The notes below the pieces were generated by a model. The model searched no databases, had not been told where the DNA came from, and worked only from the letters and a program-made list of their open reading frames with translations. A stretch of 64,000 nt of DNA. Origin: Oreocharis arfaki (Eukaryota; Chordata; Aves; Passeriformes; Paramythiidae). The stretch spans positions 1,699,630 through 1,763,629 of the forward strand of contig VZRR01006745.1 of assembly GCA_013398015.1 (NCBI GenBank). Direction: 5' to 3'. This document shows positions 27,100 through 39,700 of this stretch, in pieces. A program made the position numbers and the translations under genes. Every line of letters begins with the position of its first letter. Positions within the stretch are counted from its first letter, which is position 1.

Positions 27100-27400
27100 C
27101 TCCACAGCGGGCACAGTTCTCACGGGAGCCCACCCGTGACCGAGCAGCGCCGGGGCACCGCCACCCGCTCGGCTCGCAGCCCGCCCGCTCTCCCTGCCCA
27201 CGTTCCCGTGCCCGGCTTTGCATGTCCCCTCCCACGGCCCGCCCCGCGGGCGAGGAGCCGGCCCCGGGCCCCAGCCCCGCGCTGCCCCCGCCGGCCGCCG
27301 CAGCTGCTCCATCCCTGCCTCGCTGCGGGAAGCGCCGTCCGCAGCGCGCGTCCCGCGGCCTCCCCGGCTGCTTCCAAGGGTGGCAGGTTTCTAGAGCCAG
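27100..27400 (+). promoter_or_regulatory. RANBP3L: CpG island, probable RANBP3L promoter region
   Basis: This is the only strongly GC- and CpG-rich stretch near the gene, with many CG dinucleotides at about 27120-27365 in otherwise AT-rich DNA. It ends about 300 bp before the first coding exon I could place on the same strand. A weaker GC-rich shoulder begins near 26915. No clear TATA box is seen at a suitable place, which fits a CpG-type promoter. Long overlapping ORFs on both strands here reflect the lack of stop codons in GC-rich DNA. The transcription start cannot be fixed from sequence alone. Confidence 0.7.
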
Positions 27401-27700
27401 CCACGGCGCATGTAACTTATATGGTCACATATATAGAGAGATAGATGTATGTAAAAGGGTACTTATGCTGGCCTCATAATGAGAAACGAGCCAGTTCCTG
27501 CTTGCAAAGGGAATGTTTTATGTGCGGGCACGCGATGCTCCTGTGCTGGCTGTGAATTCTCAGCCAGACCCCGGCAGGGCGCAAAGGTGTCCGACCTCCC
27601 CAAAAGAAGAGACTGGCCCGGTGGTGCCTGGCCTCTGTACCAAGCTGCTCACCTGCAAGAACAGGCCATGCCCAGGCCCTGCCGAGGCTCCCGTGGCAGC

Positions 27701-27731
27701 ATGTTAGATCCCAAGGAGGAATGCTTTACAG
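27701..27731 (+). CDS. RANBP3L: RANBP3L candidate coding exon 1 (start uncertain)
   Basis: The exon encodes MLDPKEECFT plus one base and ends at a strong donor, ACAG|gtaggt. It leaves phase 1, which fits exon 2. The reading frame stays open upstream, with other ATGs at 27668 (MPRPC...; G at -3) and 27479. I chose 27701 because A lies at -3 and the acidic sequence resembles what follows, but 27668 is equally possible and would add 11 residues. The mammalian protein starts with a different sequence, so this may be a bird-specific or alternative first exon. It rests on splice signals and phase, not on family similarity. Confidence 0.5.
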
Positions 27732-30700
27732 GTAGGTTTTGTCAGCTGTTATCTTTTGCATGTCTCTTGTGTTCGCCCGGGTTTTTTGGGGGAATGGGAT
27801 AAACACAAAGGATGTGCCTGGTCGGTAACAGTGTTGTGCATGATGCAAAACAAGAGCTTGGCTGTCTGTGCTTTTTTGTTGCATTGTTTTTACTGGTAAT
27901 CTGTCGGAAATCTGCAATTTGCATTTTATGTGAGGAAAGGACACTACCAGATGTGTGTATGTGGTCTCTCTATGTTTCTGACAGTGTTAACTCCCCTGCC
28001 ATTTGAGCATTCTGCAGCTTTCCTAAATGCTGGGCCTGGCAATGGATGACTGTAGCACTTGCATTCCTGGCCATACCTGGCAGCAACACTCGTTTTCCAG
28101 GACATTCATGCCCTGACGGGCCCTGCACCTTGAGAGCAAAACTGTCCTGCGCTAGCTCCTCAGACAGATGCCTGACTATAGAAGTGGACAGAAAAATCCC
28201 TTTTTGAGGTAGTGAGGCAAGCCATGAATTAAGAGTGATTTATCAGTATCCTTAAAACTTGATGAGGATGCCTAACAAAAAAAGTGCTAGCATTAAGGAC
28301 TTTTTGTAGATGATGCCACCAGCCATTTTTTACCACAGGGTTTGATGATTTTACCCAGATTACCAAGAGGAAATGTGCACTGTCAAGGTCTAAGCCTGAT
28401 GTTATGACTGATACATTTTAGAGCAGTTGGGCTAATTCATCAGTTGTCTAGCCTTTCAGTTTGTGCATTAATTTAAGTCCAATTTAGTCACTGAAATTTA
28501 AGGATGTGTGAGTGTTTTGGATCATGACCTTATTACCTGTATAGTTCAATTTCTGCACAAACCCGCTGAGGGTTACTTCTGTGCTACCTCATAGGGATTT
28601 ATGAAATTTAAATTTGGTACAATGCCCTGAAAAGCTTAACAGTTTTTATGCCTATGAATTTTACTGCCCTTGCATTGGGTATTTTACAGGCTTTTAGAAC
28701 AGATTAAGAATTCTGAGCACTGGGATGTCGGAAGTTTCAGTGTTTCTAAAATAATTTTTGGTTACACTTTTTGGCACAGTCATGCTGGTCTAGTGACACA
28801 GTTACTTCTGGTATTGTATCACTGCTAGAATTACACTCCAGTGATGAGACTCTCAAAAATATTTTCTTCACTCTAATGTTTGAAATAAAGCCAACTAGGT
28901 TACATTTCTCTCAGAAATTATGTTATAGTATTGCTGAGATAGGGTGATTTTAACTGCTGTTTTAATGCCTGTTTATGTTTTGCCCATATAAAAATGAGGA
29001 CTGTGCTCTACAGAGGTGAGTGGGTGTGGCATATGCTGTATTTATAAACACTTCCACAGGCTGTCAGCTGAGTTTCCATGGCTGAAGAGAAGTATGTTAA
29101 ATTTTAAATCTCATATCTCATGTGGCATTCTATAAACCACAGAGGGAGCTAGGAGTATTAGATGGAGTTTTTTGGATAGAAGAACCCTTTCCACCCTGAT
29201 CCCTATCTCTGTTTAGAAGCTGTAGCATCTAGAAGACTGACTTCTCGAGGGTGAACGTGTCTTGAAATGTTAAGAGTCTGATTATGCAGGACTGTGTCTG
29301 CATGAAGAATCCTTGGTCTCATAACTGGTGTCACTGATGACAGGGAAATTATTTATGTGGGTTATAAACTATTTGTATAACAAAGAGTGTGCAATATTGG
29401 AGTCCCAACAATGCAGTAAAGCTGTCCTAGAAAAAATTCCTTCAGAATTTTTGTTTTGCAATAGTCAATTAGATGAATTTTCTTCTTTCAGAGTGCAATG
29501 AAACAGAAACTCCCTTCTTTGATGATGTACTCTCTGCTGATCCAAACAAGGAGGTGTGAAGTTACTTATTGGTTCCCCAAACTGTATTTACAGGATGCTC
29601 CCTGAACCCAAGATAAGTGACGTGCAGTTCATGTTTAGTACAGGGCGTCTATACAGCACACAGTGCTGTGTCCAGCAGTCTCTTCATGGGCCACAGTCGC
29701 TTCTGCAGCAAGTGCAGCCAGTGGGCAAATATCAGTGATATATGTTTAATTTCTCTAGAAATAAAATTCACAGCAATGGGTGGTTCCTTTTTTTTCAAAT
29801 AAAAAAAAACTTTGTCAAAGATTTAATCTCAATAGGTTTGAAGTACTTTATTTTAACAATGATAATTTTTTTTTTTTTCACATAAAACACTTCAGCATGG
29901 TTTTGGACCAACTGTTTAGAAAAATTTCTATTGAACATATTTGGAAAATCAGGATTTGTGAGAAATTTTCACAAATTTATTGACATTCAGAAAAGTATTA
30001 TATAAGAAAAAATTCCATTAGCATTCACATTTGGAATTAGGCCTAAGATACTGGACGTGCATGTTGCTGTGTAGCAACATACGTCTCTGGTACCTTTGCG
30101 TATGGAAAACTCTTCTAAATAACATTGGAGATTTGACCAGATTAGAACTTCATTTGATTGATAACCCTATTTTATTTTCTCATTTTGCTTTGAGTGTTTA
30201 CAGATTAAATAAAATGTGTTATGTACATATGATATAGATGCAAATGAACTAATCAATCTTATATAACAATGTTTTAGCAAAAAAAAGAAAAAGTAACTTT
30301 GCTTGGAAAATCCCCAGTCTTGGCATTAAAACTGATCAAAAGTATGGAGGGTAATAAATGAGAATCTGAAAGTAGGTTTCCAGCTCCATATTTAGGGCTT
30401 TAATTAGTGACCTGGTTTTCACAGATGCTGAGCAGCTCTGTGTGTGGATTCCATCAGAATGCTCAGCTGCGCAGTGCTTCCAGAAACACACCTGTTACTC
30501 AGGGTTAGCAATGGGAAGTTTTATAAACCCTTTCCTGAAATTCTTTTAAGTTGATCCGTTTTATTAAGTTGGTTGCATGAAGTACTGTTCTAGGACATCC
30601 CCATTTTGCCTCATGTTGTCTGTCTTATAAATAAGTTTTGGCAGAGGAAAGCCTGGCTTATGTAGTGAGGTCACTGAGGGACCCAAGATGTTGGCTGGCA

Positions 30701-33700
30701 GCATTGTGGCACTTTCTCTTGGCTGTGAACTGACTCTATTTTATGTTGTGAAGCTCAGTGAGTATTTTTAAAACAGATACTGTGGTTCTATTGCAGGTTT
30801 GGTAAATTCTGTTCTTAGCCAGAAGGTTTTTGTTATTTTCCACCTCATTTTTGATTAAAATGGTCTATCACTGGAAATACTGACAGATGTCTTTTTGTAT
30901 CAAAAGCCAGAAACGATATTTAAACATTACTCCAAGCTTAGAGAGCAAAGTATTTTATTAATTAATCTTATTTCTTGTTTTCACCATATGCATTTCTCTT
31001 CTGCCTCTTGCAGTTTTGCTGTCTAAAGTATTGGTAGTTTTCTATGTTTTTGCAGTATTTTGAACAAAAATTGGTCTTGCTATTCCATAGTTTAACTGTG
31101 GTGCTCCTTGAGGCCACTAAAGCACAGATCATCATTTAGCATAGTGAAAAAAATTTCTTTTTAAAATTTCTTTTATTAATGGTTTTCTCCATCCGTGTCT
31201 ACCACTTAAATGCTAGTCCATTGTTGCTTTCCTTTTCTTCATGTATATTGCCACAAAATACCACAAATTTTGTCTTAGTGTTTTTTCAAGTAATAGCTCT
31301 ACACAGTGTATATTCATTAGTCGAAGCTTTCCCTTGTGGTTTTTTTTTTCCTTACTATTTTAGTGATATAAAACTACTTCTGGGGATGTAGCAACCGAAG
31401 GTACATTAAATCTACTTTTCTTCTCAACATCTTCCCAAATTACATGTTCTCATTGAGCTAGTTTAGATGTGAAACAATCAAAATGGCAGTTGAATGTGCA
31501 AGAATTTGTTATTATTGATTAGCTTTGTTTGGTTAGAATTCTATGGGAGCCAGCAATCTAAGCTGTAACATGAAAATACAGCAGTGTTTCTGCTTCTGTT
31601 TTTAAAAATTATAACAATAATGTGCAAAGCTACCAAAATATGCTATATTTTGAAGCACAGAAACTTGGTAATTCTATGTCATAGCTTCATTGTTTGATAG
31701 GATAAAATTCTAAGCTGATTATAAATTTTCATGTAGTCTTTGCATGTTGTGTAGCAGTTCCTAGGATGCTGTGAAGGAAAGCTGGATGCAGTTAAAGGTT
31801 TTGTAAGTCAGTGACATTATCTGGACATTCTACAATTTTCAAGTGTCATATTCTATTTGAGAAAAATTATTTCTGATTAAGAAGGGCATTTCTGTTTGGT
31901 TTTGGCTTTGTGCAGGTTTTTTTCCTCTTTGCTTGTTTGTTTTGTTTAGTTTTGTTTATTGAATGTTATGGTGTGTTGACCCTCGCTGGATGCTAGGTGC
32001 CCACCGAAACCACTTGTTCACTTCCCTCTTCAGCTGGACAGGGGAGAGAAAACTATGGAAGGTTCATGGGTTGAGATAAGAACAGGGAGAGAACGCTCAG
32101 CAATTACCATCACAGGCAAAACAGACTCGACTTGGGGCAATTGGTTTAGTTTAATACCAAACAAATTAGAGTATGGTAGTGAGAACTAAACCTAAATCTT
32201 AAAAAAAACCCCTTCTTCCCACCCACCACTCCCTTCTTCACAGCCTTAACTTCACTCTCTCCTTTTTCAATCTCCTCTCACTGAGCAGAGCAGGGGCGTG
32301 GGGAGTGGGGGTTTTGGTCAGTTGATCACACATTGTCTCTGCCACTCCTCCCTCCTCACAGGGAGGACTCCTCACACTCTTCCGCTGCTCCAGCACAGGG
32401 TCATTCCCACAGCAGACAGTCCTCCATGAACTTCTATGACTCGAGTCCCTACCACAGTCTGTTGTTCTCCGTGAATTCATCCAATGTGGGTCTCCAGTGG
32501 GCTCACAAGTCCTGCCAGCAAACCTGCTCCAGCATGGGCTCTTCTCTCCACGGGCCACAGGACCTGCCAGGAGGCTGCCCCAGCATGGGCTTCCCATGGG
32601 GTCACAGCCTCCTGTGGCCATTCCCCTGCTCCAATGTGGGGTCCTCCAGGGGCTGCAGGTGGATCTCTGCTCCCCCACGGACCTCCAAGGGCTACAGGGG
32701 CACAGCTGCCTCACCAGTCACTTTCTCTCTCTTCTCCTTCACCGACCTTGGTGTCTGCAGCGCTGTTCCTCTCTCACATTCTCACTCCTCTCTCATAGCT
32801 GCAATTGCCCTTGAGCAGTATGTTTTCCCACTTCTTAAATCCATTTTCCCAGAGGTGCTGCCACTGTTGCTGGTAGGCTCAGCCTTGCTGAGCAGCTGGT
32901 CCATCTTTAGATATAAAAATGTGAAAGTTTTTGCTAAGGATATGAATTAAAGCGTTTTCAGACTTCTGGACAGTTTGGTGATAGTGAAGAGGCAACAGAT
33001 TTATTTCTTTTAATTGAAAATGTAAGAATTAACTGTTTCAACATCAGAAATAAAACCTTTTACTGAGACCACAATTCCTATCTTACCTCCTGAAAGATTT
33101 GAGGGGTTTTTTTGCATCTCTTTGAGAGGAACAGAGACACAGTACTGTCACCACTTTTGACATGATTTCACATATAGGATTGCCTGAAAATTAGAAACAG
33201 ATATGGGCTTATATTCTCTCCACGGTGTCCTTAGCCCTCAAAGGTTAAAGATCATTTTTGTGTGTTTAGAGCAAGATGTAACTGTAGTAATAACAACCCT
33301 AAAATTTTCAAAACCATCAGTGTCCCACTTATTTTTTAATGTATGTATTTTGCAAAGTCTCAATAGCTTTAGAAAAAGCAGTAGCAATGGAAGTGAAGAG
33401 TGGAATGTCACAGCAAAGACAGAGGGGCCATTACATCTCATGGACAATGCTGCTTTCGGAATACAAGCAAATCTGGTAAAACAATTTTACGTTACTTCTT
33501 GTATGTTATTCTGACTAGTGCTTCTGAAGCATCATCTGGCAGTTACTTTTCCCAAAATGCTCTTTCAAATGGAACGCAGTCTCCATCCTGTAACCTAGGT
33601 GCCTTCCATGTCAGGTACCTGAGGTGTGAGCACATTTCGTAGTGCTTCTGCGCAGGACAGGAGGCTGGAGCCAGGAGACCTTCCAGGTGAGATCTCAGAC

Positions 33701-36700
33701 AAAGGAACTGGATGTTCCTAATGCATCTTCCAGGCAAGAGCCTATTTTGATCTTTGAATATAGTAAACATTAGGCCAACACATTCCTAATTCAGCAGCTT
33801 CAGGGGAACTGCAGCAAGGAAAAGAGAGCCCAGTCTGTGGTGATTATTCATGGGCAGACAGACAGGTTCTGTGTGTCTGCACTCTTGGCTGAGGCTGGTG
33901 GATTATTCCAGTCCTTGCAGCCAGAGGCAGCTCATTTGGCATTATTTTCTGGTAACTTTTCCAACAAAATCTTTCATCCACAAGTGCCAAGCTGCTGAGG
34001 ACTGGAGTGGCCCAGTCTGAACCAGGCATTAGCCAGCCCGTATCTGTCTGTATCTGTCTGTGTCCTGGTGGTGATGACGAGAGGGAATGGCTCCGGCCCA
34101 CCCGTTCGGTTCCTCTGTCTGCATCTGCCATTCCTCCTGGCTGCCGCTGCCTGTTCCTGGGACAGAGTCCGGCACTGTGTGGCTGGGTGTCCCCAGTGCT
34201 GCTTGGAGCAGAGGGTGCAGGAGCACTTCTCTTTCTCCCAGCACAGCCAGCCTGGCAGTGGCAGACTTTGTGCAGAAATTGAAGGAGAGAAATGCAAAGG
34301 TACTGACCAGTGTTAAAATTATCATGTCAGCCTGACTCTGGTAACTCCTTGATGGCCTCATGTTACATCCACAAGAAGTTCTGGGTGTCTTTTCACGTGG
34401 GCATCAGCTGCAGATATTTTGTGCCTGAATATCTGAGAAGCTGAAAATGTAAATGGAAATTTGTGCTTAGGATACATATATAGTTAACACAAATATATTT
34501 TTAAAACTCTGTTATGAACAGCCTGATTGAAGAGTGAAGATCTTACTGATGAGCTTCATGGAGTGCTCTTCAGAAATTACAAAAAGGTTTTCTTGATTTG
34601 AGTAGAAGCATTATAGAACTGTAAAAACTATAAATAACTGTGGCAGCCTCAGCAACCTCTGACTGAATCTACAGGCACCTCTTTGGCTCAAGAGCAGTAG
34701 GCGGGATATATTCTTTATATTTACTGCAATATTAAAATATGCATATTTATCTTTGAGGGGTACTGTTACAGTGTAGCTCCACATGTTTCTGTTGGTAATC
34801 AACCACTTATGGAGTTTTTTTCAGGAACTTCTGGGTTTCAAAATATTATTGGAATCTTCTTGCTGTTTCAAATGTAGTGAACTTTCTTAATTCCTTCAAA
34901 TCCCCTAGTTCTAGCAAAAGTTAACTCTGTGACAGAAAGTCAATTCCTTTTTTGCAGCAGTTTACTCTTTGCTAATTCCATTCTTTGGAGTATAAAGTGT
35001 ACCTTTAAAAATACTGCAAGCTTCTGAGCTTGAGGATTACTGAGAAGAATATGAAGGTTTCTACAGTCACTCTTTAATTTTTGTATTTTTCCTTCATTCA
35101 ATAAGAATGCCAGTTTGTTTTTAAGGGGACAGAAAAAAGCCTATTTTCTTCAAAAAATCATATTTAAATGAAATACTATTGTTTATGTGTGCCACTCCCC
35201 TCTAGTGAGTAGAAGTGGAATTGCTCCATCTCATGTCATGCCATTGACCTCCTAGCTGCAGCCAGATTACGGGATTTTTCTTCAACTTTCAGTGGTGGAG
35301 AGTTATCTTTTTTGCAGTGAAACAATGCAAACTTTTTTCTGCTTTTCCTATTAAGGAAGAACTAGGCTTTCATTGCAAAGCATGCTAAATTGCTAAATCC
35401 TGTCCTATGCACACACATAATGCCCAAGTAAATGTAAAAACTAACTTTAATAACAGCAAAACTGTATAGGTATTACTCCTGTGTCTGTATATCCCTGGGT
35501 TTGAGTAATAGTTTCATGCTCCTTGCCTCTGCTTGCATACATGAAGCATTTATTTCAACAATTTGTACTTTTTCCTTGATAGTGGAATAATTTTTGTGTA
35601 GTAATCTTAACTCCTCCATGACAGGCTGATGTTTGGTTTATTAAACCTTCAAGTAATTGATACCAAAACTCGAGTTGTTTGGTCACAGATACGTGTGCAA
35701 TTCTAGATAAAAATATATATCCACATATTTGCACTTGGATGTTTTTGTTGAAGAGATAACAGAGGAAAAGAGTGTTACAAAAATGTTGTGTATGTGATAA
35801 ATGTTCTGTCAAATGTCAGCTAACAAGGCATCAAGTGTGAGATTTCTCTGGCCAGAGGCCAGTCAAATAGTTCAGCAGTCACCCTAGTCTGTACTCTGTA
35901 CTTATCAGCCATGGAGAGAAATACATGCCTTTAGCTTTCCATTTATCATCTAAAACACACAGCTGAAATCTGCTCATGGTCAGAAGCTGATCGCTCCTAT
36001 TTGCTGCACGTGACAGATGTATCAAGCTAGTGTGAGATGGATCCTGTGTGGGGTGGTCGTTAAAAAAGATCTATTTCTGTCTGCTTCTTTGCTCATTAAT
36101 TGTGCCATTAATTAGTATAATAAATGTGCCATTAATCAGTGGTGTTGGCGAAAACAGCTTTTTCTTTTACACTGATGACCAAATTTAGTCCATTAGAATT
36201 GCACAGGCTGTGAAGGTCACAAGCCTAACAAAGTAAACAGCCTGAAGAAGTTGTATGAGATGCAGAAGTAGTGAACCCCAAATCAATATAAAATCTGATG
36301 TGAGGCAAATGTATGCAGAAAAATGTTTCATAGGAAAAAAGGGCATAGACCCAAGATATTTTTAGTTATGCCTAGGAAGTGCAGAGGTATGCTGAGACTA
36401 GAATTTGCTCTATAGAGCTCCGTATGTTTATTTCTCATACTCACACGTTAGAGCTGACACTAGACATCTACCTACCTGAAGCTTAAAGAGCAGAATGCGT
36501 GAATGTAGCTGAAAGGCCAAGTGTAACACATTCCCTTGTTTTCCTTCCTTTAGGGACATTTTACATTTCACATCCTTGCTCTTTTCTGCTACCCAAAGAT
36601 GCGGTTCACCCTTGTTCTTAAAGGATGGCAGATGTTTTTTATGAAGGCTAAATGAACCTTTTTTTTTTAACTGAAAGAAGTATTAAAAATATGAGGCCAG

Positions 36701-39700
36701 ATCCCATGGCATCTAGTTAGGCAAAACTCACATGCAGATTCGAGGATTATAGCTTTTTTTTTTAATGTGCTGTGCTGTACATCACTGCATCTCTATATTT
36801 TCTTCCTTTGTAACAAAAAGAAAAATTCCTGTTTGTTATTGCACAGCATTTTCAAAGCTCTGGTTGAGAAATATTACAGAATTGTAACTTAAAATTATCT
36901 CTTCTCTTTTCCAGAGAAATCAGTGCTTGCCCAGCCGAAATTTGTTTTTGAAAAGAAGGATCGCTCTTTAAAGGTAAAAAGCCTTTTTTTTACTTTTTCA
37001 ATATTGATAAAAATTGCTGAGGAATAGAGATTCTATACGCAGTTATCTTAGCAGTAGTATAAGATTTTAGCCCCAGTTAAGACTTGTAATAAGTGGTCTC
37101 AAAATAGAGCAAGAAAGAATAGAAAACAGAAACAAGCCTTAATGTGTATATGCTGGACTGTTACACTTCGTGTCTCTGTCTGGAAAATGACTGTTCTCTT
37201 TTCCTTGACCTTTCCCTGCTTATTTTTTTTCCAGCGGCCTGCAGAAGACCCAGTTTGCAAAGCTGAAAATGGTAATGACCACCTCCCTGAAACAGCATAA
37301 TATAACTGGGTTATTCATAGGTCTGCCTGTTGCCCGTGGAAACAGTGCTTGGACTCTTTCTATGAGCAGGGGCAAATCCCAGTTACCAGACTAAGATTTT
37401 GTGGGTTGTAGAGCCACCTACTCCATCCTAATATATATGTCCCAGTCTTACCTCAAGAGTTCTTCCATCCCACCTCTCATATTTACCAGAAAGACAAACT
37501 CCAGAAGCCCTGAAAATTGCCCAAGCATATTCATCAGCTGTATGAACTCCTAACTGCCTTTTTTCTATTTGCTTAGGCAATGTTATAATGTAGCTCCTCA
37601 TTCTTAATGTTTTCTGAGCCCATGGGCTATGAACTGATTCTGAGTGCTTGCTTTAGGTTCCCTGAACTTAGCAGAAATAAAGAAGACTCCCTAGGTGTTG
37701 ACTGAGATTCCAAAGCCCTCATGCTCTTAGGTACTGCCTTAAAGCAGTAAGTCACTCCTAGAATTTATTGTGTTCAGGTCTTAATTCTGTATTTTAACAT
37801 CATGCTGATGACTTCTGCCAACCTGTCCCTGCATAACATTATGTTTTCTTTTCTCTAGATTTCATTAGTTGTTCCAGAAAACGTGCAAGATCATCATCTT
37901 TGACTTTCCAGAAGTCTGACTCTCAGTCTAACACTGGTATGACATTTAGCTCCAGTCATGTTTTAATTGTTGTAGTTCTGTATTCTCATCTGGTAAAGGA
38001 AAGAATGAATTCTTCTATCTAAGAAGTGTTTCTGCATTGTAGGCATGCTGCAAATCATGAAAACTTAAACATTGATAGTTGCTGGTAACTTCCAATAAAT
38101 ACCTTTTGAATTAAAAATATGTATTTTTTTCCATATTACATAATATTACATATAGGGGAAAATCTATAAATTTCATATAATTTTCTTGAATTGCTCACAC
38201 AGTCAAGGGAGGATGAGGGATGGAAAGGGATTACATTCTCAAGCTTTTGGAAGAGATCAGTGTTCCCTGGGCAGTCCTTTAAAATGTAAAGCAGTTTCCA
38301 GAACGGCCCCTCCTTCTGTCCAGCCCTGAGCTGACTGGGAAGGCCCATTAAGGACTGTGTATTACTTCCATGGGAAATTAATGCAAATCACTGAGGCTAC
38401 TGTGCAGAAGGACTGATATGTTTTTTACAATGTTTATTTAACATATGGATGGTACCAGAAAGGTACTTCTGAATTGAGGCATTAATATGTGTACAGTGTA
38501 ATTTTTTTTAATGTGGTCCTGTGACACATCTGAATGCACTTAAGAGGACTTAAGATAAGCTAAGTTTGGTTTACTCTGAAAGTTATACTGGGATAGATAT
38601 ACTAGAAATTTTAGGGCATGCCTATACCAAAAAATAAAGCTGAGTGCAGGAGGAAGCTGGAGTGTCTGCCCTCTTGATTGCCCTCATTGTTTAAGTGATA
38701 CGTCCCTGTCTGGTTCTGTTTTGAACCTCTCCACCTGGTGGTCTCCAGGACAGAGCTGTTACAGAGGGGATTAGCTGTGTGCCTGAGCCAGGCTGTGCTG
38801 CTTGGCCTCAGAGAGCTCCTGGGATCAGCAGCATAGACATAACCTAACAGTCTGCTTCAGAAAAATGGTAGGTAGCAGATAATGATTTATTCTACTGTCA
38901 ATGAAAGCACGACATCAGCCTGGCTTACCCTAAAACTGGTCTTTTTTTATTCTCCAAACAAGTGGTAATTTCAGTCTCTTATTCTTTTAGATACAGCTCT
39001 CACACAGAAAAGAGGGAGATCATCTTCATTTAACATCCTTCCTACTTTCCCTCCCTCCCAGACAGGTAATTAAAAATAAATATTTATATAGAAAAGCAAG
39101 TATTAGCTAAAATAAAGACGTGTGCAGGAATGTGTTTTGTGCGAGACAGAGCTGAAGTGTGTGGGATTAGTCTGGTATTTAGATGGGAGAAAGAAGTGTT
39201 TTATAAGGAGGACTGGCAGTTCAATACAAGAGATGTTTTTTGCGTTTGTCGTTGGGGAATCCTCTGGGCCAGGGGTGGAATCTTTGATCTGAAAATATGC
39301 ATTTAAAGAGTGTGATAGGACTTGAAAAAACAAAAGTTACAGTAATTACATGAATAGTTTGCTTACAATTTAACGGTGATGGTTCCTACAGGAATATAAT
39401 CTTCTGTCCTAGGAGCCTGTTTTTTTTAACTAGAGACCCAGGGAATATCCTCACTCTTAGCACTAACAGGAACAATGGAGTGGGCTCAAATCCAAGTCTA
39501 CGCCTCTTACCAGAGACAGGTTCTTGACAGACACTGGCATAGAGGATTTCTAAGCAATGTTAAAGAGTTCACAGCATTGTAATAGCAGCAAAACAGAGTC
39601 TTGCAATGAAAAAGTGGTGATTGTATGTAGTGTATCAGTGTGACATTTTACAGGACCTGGTACATGTGTGGCATCCCACCCTTAAGGGGAAGGGAGCACC

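Noticed and set aside
27016..27444. Several 79-136-codon ORFs on both strands at the CpG island
   Set aside because: GC-rich DNA is stop-poor; the ORFs overlap on opposite strands, are alanine/arginine/proline-rich and have no similarity.
32333..32950. 205-codon ORF (and 104-158-codon ORFs on both strands)
   Set aside because: All are inside a repetitive LTR with GC-rich tandem units that lack stop codons; no protein family similarity.
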